A stretch of 64,000 nucleotides of DNA from the NCBI GenBank assembly GCA_015057505.1, contig SVEG01000006.1:110391-174390 (forward strand). Direction: 5' to 3'. Positions 29,079 to 38,325 of the stretch are shown one piece after another. Numbering within the stretch: the stretch's first letter is position 1; the number at the start of each line of letters is the position of its first letter. The notes under the pieces are model-generated. The model was not told the DNA's origin, did no database searches, and was given only the letters and a program-made list of their open reading frames with translations. Made by a program: the position numbers and the translations under genes. Origin of the DNA: Lachnospiraceae bacterium. Its GTDB lineage: Bacteria; Bacillota; Clostridia; Lachnospirales; Lachnospiraceae.

Positions 29079-29762
29079 ATGGGACTAAACGAAGATATCA
29101 GGAAACAACTGCTTGAAATGCAGGAGGACGGTTATAAGAAATTTTCAGCGGCACTTGTGCCGGGCTGTGACAATATGCTCGGAATAAGGCTCCCGCTTCT
29201 TAAGAAGCTTGCGAAGGAACTTGCGAAGGGAGATTGGCAGGAGTATTTGCCCGGTGCCTGTGACGATTATTTTGAAGAGACGATGCTTCAAGGTTTTACG
29301 CTTGGCTTTGTCAAAGCAGATATAGCAGAAATTTTGCCTTATGTTAAGGTTTTTATACCGAAGATTAATAACTGGTCGGTCTGTGACAGCTTTTGCGCGA
29401 ATTTTAAAATTGCAACAAAAGAACGGGAAAAGATGTGGCATTTTCTTATGAACTACAGAGAAGGTTCGGAATTTGAGCAGCGTGTTGTTGCGGTTATGCT
29501 TATGGACCATTTCTTTATAGAGGAATATATTGACCGCGTGACAGAGGTGCTTGTAAGTCTTGATAATCCCGGCTATTACACAAGGATGGCGGTTGCATGG
29601 GCAATTGCTACAGCCTATGCCAAATTTCCCGGGAAGATAAAACCTGTCATTGAAGAACGAAGACTGGATACATGGACACATAATAAGGCAATACAAAAAA
29701 TGGTAGAGTCGTACAGGGTATCCGACGAAGATAAAATGTACCTTAAAGCATTAAAATATTAG
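29079..29762 (+). CDS. DNA alkylation repair (AlkD-like HEAT-repeat) protein
   Basis: 227 aa; MLGIRLPLLKKLAKELAKGDW, NNWSVCDSFCANFK, AVAWAIATAYAKFP. Confidence 0.8.
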   Translation: MGLNEDIRKQLLEMQEDGYKKFSAALVPGCDNMLGIRLPLLKKLAKELAKGDWQEYLPGACDDYFEETMLQGFTLGFVKADIAEILPYVKVFIPKINNWSVCDSFCANFKIATKEREKMWHFLMNYREGSEFEQRVVAVMLMDHFFIEEYIDRVTEVLVSLDNPGYYTRMAVAWAIATAYAKFPGKIKPVIEERRLDTWTHNKAIQKMVESYRVSDEDKMYLKALKY

Positions 29763-29775
29763 TTGAATTCATATA

Positions 29776-29813
29776 AAAAGAGTTGCCGAAAACCGGCAAC
29801 TCTTTTGGTTTTT
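29776..29813. terminator. Bidirectional terminator
   Basis: AAAAGAGTTGCCG-aaaac-CGGCAACTCTTTT then GGTTTTT. Confidence 0.85.
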
Positions 29814-30804
29814 ATAGGAAGGGTCTTTTGTCGAGCACAAGCTTTAATGGCTTAGGAGTTCTGATATAGCCGGGCAGTGCATCCTGAAGAACTGCAAGAG
29901 CACATACAATGGCGAAAAGCGTATTCAAATCGTTAAGTGTCTCAGATTCTTCAATATTCATATTAAGGAGCTGAGTAATAAGTCCGTCAGCAATCTCTTT
30001 TAATATCTTCTGGGTTTCTTCATATTTAACACCGGCTCTTCTTTGAACTCTTGCAAGCATGTATGTAAAATCAATATCGGGCCAGCCGACAGATTTTGAA
30101 AAGTCCATGCAGGCACCGTCATAATATGCTTTAATACATGTATCTAAAAGTTCCTTCGGGTAGGGAAGTGCACGTTTTGCATATTCGTAATTAAATACGT
30201 AGTGGAAAGTGCTTGCGAGATAGTGGAAAAGCGGTGCGCCTTCTAAGGCATCCTTTTTCCAGAGGCCTGTAGTGGCATCGGCATTGTTGTCGAGCCATTC
30301 AAAATAATAATCCTCCCATTCGTCGCTTGCAGTTTCGGTAAGAAGCATGGAAGCGTATATTCCGGCTCCGAGATGAGCACCGAGCCACGGATCCTTTGCC
30401 CAGTCAATACTGTCCATGAATTCAAAGAGACCTTCTTTGGTTAAATATTTTGAAAATCCGTCTGCATTGTAAAGAGGTTTGGCATCAAGCAGGTTAAGCG
30501 CACCGCTTATAAATGCTGTAGTGTGTGTTGCGAAATTGCCGGGATTTTCAAAGAGACCGTTATCCTTGTTCTGGAAATCCTGAAGAACCTTAATGAAGGC
30601 TTCACGTTCTGCAGAGTCTGTAGGAAGTTCTCCGATTGTGTACAGAATATTGGCGGCATTGGCGCATCCGTAAGGGATTGCTCCAAGGTCGCGGCTGTTC
30701 TTGGCATCCTGTGTAATCCAGCGTGCATACTTGCCGGGTTCGCCAAGATAGTGACGGTCAACGATTTTTTTGATGTCTTTTATTAATGGTCTTAAATCGT
30801 ACAT
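29812..30804 (-). CDS. Conserved hypothetical protein, possible alpha/alpha-toroid fold
   Basis: 330 aa with repeated helical segments (FQNKDNGLFENPGNFATHTTAFISGALNLL); no confident family. Confidence 0.5.
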   Translation of the reverse strand: MYDLRPLIKDIKKIVDRHYLGEPGKYARWITQDAKNSRDLGAIPYGCANAANILYTIGELPTDSAEREAFIKVLQDFQNKDNGLFENPGNFATHTTAFISGALNLLDAKPLYNADGFSKYLTKEGLFEFMDSIDWAKDPWLGAHLGAGIYASMLLTETASDEWEDYYFEWLDNNADATTGLWKKDALEGAPLFHYLASTFHYVFNYEYAKRALPYPKELLDTCIKAYYDGACMDFSKSVGWPDIDFTYMLARVQRRAGVKYEETQKILKEIADGLITQLLNMNIEESETLNDLNTLFAIVCALAVLQDALPGYIRTPKPLKLVLDKRPFL

Positions 30805-31033
30805 AATTTTCTCCTTGTGAAAGAATATTTCCCTAAATAACAGTGCACCAAGGGAAAGTGCGCGAAGTGTAATGTATAGAATAATTATATAATAAACAAA
30901 AGTGAGTTTAAAGTATTTTTATTATTTTAAGTCGATTTTGCATAAAAGTGAAAATAAAAGCAGATACTTGACGCGAAGAGAAAATAGAGTTAAAATGCGC
31001 TAATAGAAATTTAAACAGAAGAAGGACAAAAAG

Positions 31034-31828
31034 ATGAGGATAATTGATGCACATACACATATATTTCCGGAAAAAATAGCAGTCAAGGCGGCAAAGTCCA
31101 TAGGATCTTTTTATGAGGTAGAGATGTCCTATGATGCAAGTGTTGACCTGCTTTTAAAGAACGGCGCACAGATTGGTGTTGAGAAGTATCTGGTATGTTC
31201 GTCCGCAGTTACGGCAGACCAGGTTATAAGTATAAATGATTTTATTGCGGGTGAGTGTAAGAAGCATCCTGAGTTTATCGGATTTGCGGCAATGCATAGG
31301 GATTTCGAAGATTATGAGGCGGAGCTTGACCGTGCGCTCTCCATGGGACTTATCGGTGTTAAGTTCCATAATGATTTTCAGAAGTTTGATATAGATGATG
31401 AGAAAATGTTCCCAATATATGATGCGATTTCAAAAAGAGGCATGAAGGTACTTTTTCATATGGGCGATGACAGATATGATTATACAGCACCGGCACGTCT
31501 TGTAAGGGTTGCACAGGCTTTTCCTGATATGATATGTATCGGCGCGCATTTTGGCGGATATAAGCGTTGGGGTGAGGCATACGAGATGCCCGTACTCCCC
31601 AATGTATACTTTGATACTTCCAGTACTCTGGAATGGCTCGATACTGAGACAGCAAAACGAATGATAGAGCGTTTCGGTGCAGAGCATTTTATGTTCGGTA
31701 CGGACTTCCCGATGTGGGACGCTAAAGAAGAGCTTGAGAGATTTATGAAACTTGAACTTGATGAAGAGGTTAAAGAAATGATTTTGTGGAAGAATTTCTG
31801 TAAATTATACAATCTTCCGATAGAATAA
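31034..31828 (+). CDS. Amidohydrolase (Amidohydro_2-type metal-dependent hydrolase)
   Basis: MRIIDAHTHIFPEK; GLIGVKFHNDFQ; HFMFGTDFPMWD. Confidence 0.88.
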   Translation: MRIIDAHTHIFPEKIAVKAAKSIGSFYEVEMSYDASVDLLLKNGAQIGVEKYLVCSSAVTADQVISINDFIAGECKKHPEFIGFAAMHRDFEDYEAELDRALSMGLIGVKFHNDFQKFDIDDEKMFPIYDAISKRGMKVLFHMGDDRYDYTAPARLVRVAQAFPDMICIGAHFGGYKRWGEAYEMPVLPNVYFDTSSTLEWLDTETAKRMIERFGAEHFMFGTDFPMWDAKEELERFMKLELDEEVKEMILWKNFCKLYNLPIE

Positions 31829-31852
31829 AAGAGCCTGCGGTGCAAGCTCTTT
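31828..31852. terminator. Hairpin between convergent genes
   Basis: AAAGAGCcTGC-ggt-GCAaGCTCTTT. Confidence 0.5.
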
Positions 31853-31860
31853 AAAAAGGT

Positions 31861-32745
31861 TTATTTAATAAGAGATATTACTCCATGCAGATTCTGTATG
31901 GAGATTTCTTTTATTTCGGGCATATGTTCACCGTCAAGCGTCCAGGATATAGGGTTATCCGTACACACGGTTAATTCCGAAGCTTTGAAAAATTCAAACA
32001 TCTCGTTGTTAAAATCTGAAGTTGATATTGAGTGGATAATTTTATTAAGGTGAGCAATTGTCTTCGGGTTTTTGACGAGAATAACCTCAAATACTCCATC
32101 GCATAAGTCAACAATGTCCGGTTTGAGCTTTACAATACCTGCAACAGAGGTTGAATTGGTTATTGATCCGAATACATAGTCACCCTCATGTATACCGTCA
32201 GGAGTTGTAACTTTAACATGTGTCGGGTGAATTGTCGGAAGTTCCTTGATGCCCTCGAAAATATACGCCATATGGCCGATTGCATTCTTCATTTCCTGAG
32301 AAGCACTGTAAGAAGCCGCCGTAAAGGCACCAAAGGATGCGATATATGAAAAATAAGTTTCACCGAATAAACCGATATCGATATCGTGGGGTTTACCCTC
32401 TACAATCATCTCAGCGGCTTTGGCAGGATTGGATACAAGGCCCATGGTTGAGGCAAAATCATTGGTGCTGCCCGATGGAATATAACCAATGGGAGTGCAC
32501 TTGCCGGATTTCAGTACGCCACTTATTACTTCGTTGAGAGTGCCGTCGCCGCCACAACAGACAACAAGGTCATATTCGTGAGCATGTGCTTTTGCAATCT
32601 CACAGGCATGACCACGGTATTTTGTAATAAGTGTTGTTACAAGATAATCTGCCTTGCAGAAAATATTTGTAATTGTAAATAAAGCATTTTTGGCTTTCAT
32701 TGTCCCGGCTACCGGATTGACAATAAGTAATAATTTTTTGTGCAT
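31861..32745 (-). CDS. Diacylglycerol/lipid kinase family protein (DAGK/YegS-like)
   Basis: MHKKLLLIVNPVAGTMKAKN; VVCCGGDGTLNEVISGVL; PIGYIPSGSTNDFA. Confidence 0.92.
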   Translation of the reverse strand: MHKKLLLIVNPVAGTMKAKNALFTITNIFCKADYLVTTLITKYRGHACEIAKAHAHEYDLVVCCGGDGTLNEVISGVLKSGKCTPIGYIPSGSTNDFASTMGLVSNPAKAAEMIVEGKPHDIDIGLFGETYFSYIASFGAFTAASYSASQEMKNAIGHMAYIFEGIKELPTIHPTHVKVTTPDGIHEGDYVFGSITNSTSVAGIVKLKPDIVDLCDGVFEVILVKNPKTIAHLNKIIHSISTSDFNNEMFEFFKASELTVCTDNPISWTLDGEHMPEIKEISIQNLHGVISLIK

Positions 32746-32851
32746 TACGGTGCTCCTTGCAATATAATGTGTATTTTAAAAGATATTTTTTAAGCATATG
32801 TTTAGATATATAATAAAATGACTACTGTAAAAATGCAAGGGGCAATCTAAA

Positions 32852-32880
32852 TTGACATGGTTATCAAATAATGATATTAT
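32852..32880 (+). promoter_or_regulatory. SigA-type promoter
   Basis: TTGACA - 17 nt - TATTAT. Confidence 0.7.
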
Positions 32881-32914
32881 AAAACAGTAAAAAATTTAAA
32901 CTAGGAGAGAAAAA

Positions 32915-34438
32915 ATGGAGAAGAGACAGAGTTGGTCATCAAGACTGACATTTATTTTGGCGGCAGTTGGTTCAGCGGTTGGACTTGGAAATGCGTGGCG
33001 TTTTCCGGGGCTTGCTGCAAAGCATGGCGGTGGCGCGTTTTTGCTTGTGTATTTTATTGCGATGCTTGTATTTGGTGTTCCGCTTCTTATGATGGAGATA
33101 TCTATCGGAAGAAAGCTTAAAAAGGGTGCAGCGCCCGCGATGAGAGGTATTAATAAGAAATTTGAGCCCATCGGTTGGGCGGCAACGGCAAATGCTTTTG
33201 TTATCGTATGTTATTATGCGGTAGTTTTTGCATGGGTAATACTTATGGTGTTTATGAGCTATAAGTTTGCAGGAATGACCGGAGATGCTGTGTCGGCAAG
33301 TAATTTGTTTGCTGAGACAATCGAGACTACATGGACTGTTAAGGATTACGGTATTCCGTTGATTTTGATTATTCCGTTCCTTCTTGCATGGGGAAGTATT
33401 TTCTTCTGTATAAGAAACGGTGCACAGAGTGTGGGCAAGGTAGTAAAATATACGGTATTTTTACCGGTTGTTTTTCTCGTTATAATGGCGATTAAGGGTA
33501 TTACAATGCCTGGCGCAATGGACGGAATTCAGAAGTTATTCATACCGGACTTTGCGGCACTTGCTAATCCGCAGCTTTGGATAGATGCAGTGGGACAGGT
33601 TTTTTACAGCCTTTCAATAATGATGGCTATTATGTTTGCATATGGTTCATATCTTAAAGAAGATTCAAATGTTGCCGTGGATGCGGTTATCATATCTTTT
33701 TGTGATATAGGAATCAGTATTCTTGCAGGAGTTGTTATGTTCTCTACAATGGGTGGTGTAGGAATGCTTGACAACATGTCGGATTCAGGAATAGTAACAG
33801 CATTTATCGTATATCCACAGGCAATTGTAAGTCTTGCAGGTTCGGGTGTATTTAATGCTATATTCGGTGCAGTATTTTATCTTTGCCTCGTTACACTTGC
33901 AATTGATTCGGCATTTTCAATTGTTGAAGGTGTTTCTGCATCGGTTGCAGACAGATTTAAGCTTGATCCGAGAAAGACAACAAGAAACATTGTTATTATT
34001 GCAGCAGTAATCTCTTTGATTTTCATAACAAGAGCAGGTCTTGCATGGCTTGATATCGTTGATAAGTGGGCAAATGCATATAATCTTATTATTGTAGGTA
34101 TTATGGAATGTATCGCAATTGGCTGGTTCTTTAAGCCGGGTAAGGTTCTTTCTGAGATTAACCGCAATACCAAGAAGTTTAAGATGCCGGCATGGTGGTT
34201 TATAACAAGTGTTAAGTTTGTTGCACCGCTTCTCCTTACTGCATTATTCTGTTGGAACCTTTATGATTTGTTTGTAACACAGAAGGGTAATTACGGCGGG
34301 TATCCGCAGTGGGCATTGTTTGTCGGCGGTTGGCTTATAACAATTCTTGTTATGCTTAGTGGATTTGTTGTGAAGGCGATTGTTGCGGCGAAGAAGAAAA
34401 AAGGATTTGTTGAAGAAGAAATAAGTTGGGAAGATTAG
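32915..34438 (+). CDS. Sodium-dependent neurotransmitter:sodium symporter (NSS) family transporter
   Basis: SSRLTFILAAVGSAVGLGNAWRFPGLAAKHGGGAFLLVYF. Confidence 0.93.
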   Translation: MEKRQSWSSRLTFILAAVGSAVGLGNAWRFPGLAAKHGGGAFLLVYFIAMLVFGVPLLMMEISIGRKLKKGAAPAMRGINKKFEPIGWAATANAFVIVCYYAVVFAWVILMVFMSYKFAGMTGDAVSASNLFAETIETTWTVKDYGIPLILIIPFLLAWGSIFFCIRNGAQSVGKVVKYTVFLPVVFLVIMAIKGITMPGAMDGIQKLFIPDFAALANPQLWIDAVGQVFYSLSIMMAIMFAYGSYLKEDSNVAVDAVIISFCDIGISILAGVVMFSTMGGVGMLDNMSDSGIVTAFIVYPQAIVSLAGSGVFNAIFGAVFYLCLVTLAIDSAFSIVEGVSASVADRFKLDPRKTTRNIVIIAAVISLIFITRAGLAWLDIVDKWANAYNLIIVGIMECIAIGWFFKPGKVLSEINRNTKKFKMPAWWFITSVKFVAPLLLTALFCWNLYDLFVTQKGNYGGYPQWALFVGGWLITILVMLSGFVVKAIVAAKKKKGFVEEEISWED

Positions 34439-34447
34439 TAAATATAC

Positions 34448-34482
34448 AAGAGGTTGTCGGATTGACAACCTCTTTGTTTTTT
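34448..34482. terminator. Bidirectional terminator
   Basis: AAGAGGTTGTC-ggatt-GACAACCTCTT then TGTTTTTT. Confidence 0.85.
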
Positions 34483-36229
34483 AAGCGATGCTGTATTTCT
34501 TCATGTAGCGGTTGTAGGCTTCGTTGAATTCTTTAATTTCGCCGTTCTTGACATTGCGGAGGTATTCGTGGATGTCGAGGCCTTCGTGTGTCATTTCAAG
34601 CATGCAACCTGCAATGTTGGAGCAGTGGTCTGCAACGCGCTCAAGGTTGGTGATAAGGTCTGACAGGATAAAACCGAGTTCTATTGTACATTCGTTTTTA
34701 CGAAGTCTGGTAATGTGATTTTTCTTGATGGTGTCTCTTAGGTAGTCAACGACCTGCTCGAGAGGCTCAACGAGGAATGCGCTGTTAAGGTTTTCGTTGC
34801 AGAAGGCATCTAAAGCGAGGTCGAGAATTTCATTTACCGCACCAATCATAGAGTTGATTTCATGCTTGGCAACTCCTGAAAATTCTGAGTGCTTATCTTT
34901 CATTTCTTCGGCGGATTCAATAACGTTAACGGCATGGTCGGAGATTCTTTCAAAATCACCTAATATATGGAGAAGCTTAGTGGTTTCGTTACTGTCGGCG
35001 TGAGTCATATCGAGAGCGGACAGTTTGACAAGATAGGTTCCAAGGTGGTCTTCGTATTGGTCAACCTTTGCCTCGCCGGCACGAACCTCTTCGCCGATTT
35101 TTGCAGTATAGCTGTCAAAGTTATTTAAGGCCTGTTTTATTGTCGAAACAGATATCTGGGCCATTGAAGTGACGGTATCTTTGCAACGCTCAACTGCTAC
35201 TGCAGGAGTTGCAAGAAGACGTTCGTCGAGCATCTGATATTCTTCTTTTTCCTCTTTATCGGGAATCGTAATGTAAGCCATTTTTTCAAGAAGGCGACCA
35301 AAGGGCAGTAAAATTAATGTACAAAGTAAGTTAAAGATTGTATGCACGGTTGCAATGCCCTTTGCGTCAATGGCTGTATTTACAAAGGCAAAACCAATAA
35401 ATGTATTTAATGTATAGAAAACGATAAGTAAAGCTATGGTTCCGACAAGGTTAAAGTAAAGGTGTACAAGAGAAGTTCTTCTTGCGTTCTTATTGGCGCC
35501 TACAGAAGAAATCATTGCCGTAACACATGTGCCGATATTTTGGCCCATGATAATCGGGAGCGCAGAAGAATAAGTGATTGTTCCTGTAGAGGAGAGTGCC
35601 TGTAAAATACCCACGGATGCGGAAGAACTCTGAATTATGGCGGTCAAAATTGCACCGGCAAGTACACCAAGTATAGGATTGGAAAATACGGTAAGAAGAT
35701 TTGTAAAGGCAGGAACGTTCTTTAATCCTGCAACAGCAGCTGACATAGAATCCATACCTGTCATTAAAACTGCAAAACCGAGAAGAATCATTCCTGTATC
35801 TTTTTTCTTATCATTTTTAAGAAACATATACATTATGATACCGATAAGAGCGAGCACCGGCGTAAAAGATGACGGTTTTAACAGTTTCAGAAAAAGACTT
35901 GAACCACTGATTTGTGTAAGGCTCAAAAGCCATGCGGTAACAGTTGTACCGATGTTGGCACCCATGATTGTATAAATTGCCTGGTGGAGTGTCATAATAC
36001 CGGAGTTAACAAAGCCTACAAGCATGACCGTAGTTGCTGAAGATGACTGGATAACGGCAGTAACACCAAGACCTAAAAGAAGGCCCTTAATTGGATTATT
36101 TGTCATTTTTTCAAGAAGGGTTTTTAGTTGGCCACCGGCCTTTTTTTCGAGTGCGGAGCCCATTAAGTTCATACCGAACAGGAACAGGGCAAGACCACCG
36201 ATTAATGATAATACGTCAAAAAGATCCAT
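34481..36229 (-). CDS. Na/Pi cotransporter family protein with PhoU-like C-terminal domain
   Basis: GGLALFLFGMNLMGSALEK; GVTAVIQSSSATTVMLVGFVNSG; repeated AIIQSSSASVGILQAL. Confidence 0.92.
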   Translation of the reverse strand: MDLFDVLSLIGGLALFLFGMNLMGSALEKKAGGQLKTLLEKMTNNPIKGLLLGLGVTAVIQSSSATTVMLVGFVNSGIMTLHQAIYTIMGANIGTTVTAWLLSLTQISGSSLFLKLLKPSSFTPVLALIGIIMYMFLKNDKKKDTGMILLGFAVLMTGMDSMSAAVAGLKNVPAFTNLLTVFSNPILGVLAGAILTAIIQSSSASVGILQALSSTGTITYSSALPIIMGQNIGTCVTAMISSVGANKNARRTSLVHLYFNLVGTIALLIVFYTLNTFIGFAFVNTAIDAKGIATVHTIFNLLCTLILLPFGRLLEKMAYITIPDKEEKEEYQMLDERLLATPAVAVERCKDTVTSMAQISVSTIKQALNNFDSYTAKIGEEVRAGEAKVDQYEDHLGTYLVKLSALDMTHADSNETTKLLHILGDFERISDHAVNVIESAEEMKDKHSEFSGVAKHEINSMIGAVNEILDLALDAFCNENLNSAFLVEPLEQVVDYLRDTIKKNHITRLRKNECTIELGFILSDLITNLERVADHCSNIAGCMLEMTHEGLDIHEYLRNVKNGEIKEFNEAYNRYMKKYSIA

Positions 36230-36491
36230 GTTTTTTCCTCCATATTAGTGGTAGTATATGTAATTTTTGTTTTACAATTCTATTTTACAATATTAATATT
36301 GTGGAGAAAAAGCACGTTTCTGTAAAAGTTATGTTAAAAGTAGGAAAAATTGGTTACATTTTTGGCGGCAAAATAAAAGAATCCAAAGTAAATGTAATTA
36401 TATTTACAAAAAGGTTATTTTATAGTATAATAATAATACTAGTTATATTGAACGGAAAAGCTAATTTTTTACATAGAAGAAGGAGGATATT

Positions 36492-38198
36492 ATGCCGAAG
36501 ATGAAGAAGAAAAAACAAGCCAAAGTAACGAAGGCAATCAGCCAGTCGGCACAGCTTAAAAATATTGTTAAAGAGACATATCGAGTTTTGGTTGTAGGTG
36601 TTTTGTCACTTGTTGTATTTGCTATTACTGTTGTAATGCAGATACTTGTATATGCAGAACAGCTTGAGACGACGATGCTTTTGAATCAGTATAGGGATGC
36701 ATCTAAGGCATTGACCATTAATGTTAGGTCTTATGCCGTTACGGGACAGGATAGCTACTATAATGCATATTTGAAAGAGCTTAATACGGACAAGAAGAGA
36801 GAAGCGGCTTGGGAAGGTCTTAAGAAGAATGATATTACTGAGAAGGAGTGGGAGCAGTTAGAGCAGATTGCATATTTGGCAGAGGGCCTTGTTCCGCTTG
36901 AACAGACAGCTATTGATCATGTTGTAGCAGGAGATACTACTTCGGCTACGGGCGTTGTGTTCGGTTCTTCATATGAAGCAATTTTCCAGAGGGTTAATAC
37001 ACTTACGGATGCATGCGTGGAAGGTATTCAGCTTCGTATTGAAAGTAAGCAGACAACGATTTTGGTTGTGATGATCATTACCGGTGTAATGTTTGCCGGT
37101 GTAGCCGGATATATAATTCAAAGAATGATTAAGACTACATCATTTGCAAATAAGGAACTTCTTGAACCGATAGTTAAGGTTGCCGGTCAGATGAAAGAAC
37201 TCGCAAAAGGTAATTTTAATACAGAGCTTGATATGTTTGAAGATGACAGTGAAGTTGGAACGATGGTTAAGTCCATTAACTTCATGAAGAGTAATTTCTC
37301 TACCATGATAGCGGAGATTTCCGATGTACTCGGCAAGATGGGTTCAGGTAATTACGGAATAACGGTAAAAGAAGAATACGTGGGGGAATTTGTTCAGATT
37401 AAAGAATCCCTTATTAAGATAGCCGCAGATACAAGGAATGCAATCAGCACAATTCGCGAGACTGCAAGAGGTATTGATAGCGGTTCTGACCAGCTTGCAC
37501 ATGCAGCTACGGATTTAGCAGAAGGAAGTGCGATTCAGGCAGATAAGGTTTCGGAAGTTGCCAATATGATAGATACGATGGCTAAGAATATGGAAGCCAA
37601 TGCACGTGAAGCTGAAGAGACAGTTAAGATTGCCAGCGGAGCCGGAGAGGCACTTATGGCAGGCAATGTTAAGATGCAGGAACTTAAGGAAGCTATCAGA
37701 GAAATCAGTAAGCGTTCTGAAGAGATTAGTACTATTATCGGAACAATTGAAGAGATTGCCAATCAGACAAATCTTTTATCACTTAACGCGGCTATTGAAG
37801 CAGCTCGTGCAGGTGAGGCCGGCAGAGGTTTTGCGGTAGTTGCTGATCAGGTTAAGAATCTTGCAGAAGAGTCAGCAAAGGCTGCAGGAGAGACAACATT
37901 ACTTATTCAGAAGACTGTTGAAGCGGTTGATAAGGGTATTGCAATTGCAGATGCAACTGCAGCGGATATGGAAGAGATTATGATTGGCGCACGTACCGCT
38001 ACAGAGAAGATGCAGCAGATGTCGGTTACTTTGATTGATGAAGCAGGCAATATGAAGAAGATTGACGAAAATGTTGAGAAGGTTGCAGAGATTGTTGACA
38101 ATAATTCGGCTACATCACAGGAAACAGCGGCAATCAGTGAAGAGCAGTCGGCTCAGGTTGCAACAATGATTCAGCTTTTGGATCAGTTTGAGTTATAA
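36492..38198 (+). CDS. Methyl-accepting chemotaxis protein
   Basis: [43 protein letters not shown] hairpin tip; HAMP-like region. Confidence 0.95.
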   Translation: MPKMKKKKQAKVTKAISQSAQLKNIVKETYRVLVVGVLSLVVFAITVVMQILVYAEQLETTMLLNQYRDASKALTINVRSYAVTGQDSYYNAYLKELNTDKKREAAWEGLKKNDITEKEWEQLEQIAYLAEGLVPLEQTAIDHVVAGDTTSATGVVFGSSYEAIFQRVNTLTDACVEGIQLRIESKQTTILVVMIITGVMFAGVAGYIIQRMIKTTSFANKELLEPIVKVAGQMKELAKGNFNTELDMFEDDSEVGTMVKSINFMKSNFSTMIAEISDVLGKMGSGNYGITVKEEYVGEFVQIKESLIKIAADTRNAISTIRETARGIDSGSDQLAHAATDLAEGSAIQADKVSEVANMIDTMAKNMEANAREAEETVKIASGAGEALMAGNVKMQELKEAIREISKRSEEISTIIGTIEEIANQTNLLSLNAAIEAARAGEAGRGFAVVADQVKNLAEESAKAAGETTLLIQKTVEAVDKGIAIADATAADMEEIMIGARTATEKMQQMSVTLIDEAGNMKKIDENVEKVAEIVDNNSATSQETAAISEEQSAQVATMIQLLDQFEL

Positions 38199-38237
38199 TA
38201 GTTTTTGAACATTTTATTATTTATATTTTCTTCAAGA

Positions 38238-38270
38238 TGTCGCTGTCGTAATGGCAGCGATATTTTGTTT
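38238..38270 (+). terminator. Probable terminator
   Basis: TCGCTG...CAGCGA hairpin followed by T-rich tract. Confidence 0.5.
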
Positions 38271-38325
38271 TGAGTGATATTAATAATGGTATAATATATT
38301 TTGGGATTGGAGGATTGCGGTAACG

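Noticed and set aside
29145-29696. 183-aa minus-strand ORF inside the AlkD-like gene
   Set aside because: Shadow ORF of a supported CDS; no recognised motifs
36230-36491. Possible c-di-GMP (GEMM) riboswitch upstream of the MCP at 36492
   Set aside because: Searched by eye for the GEMM-I conserved blocks and tetraloop-receptor pattern; not found convincingly
36091-36504. 137-aa plus-strand ORF overlapping the Na/Pi cotransporter 5' end and the MCP leader
   Set aside because: No coding signature; overlaps antisense CDS and intergenic AT-rich sequence
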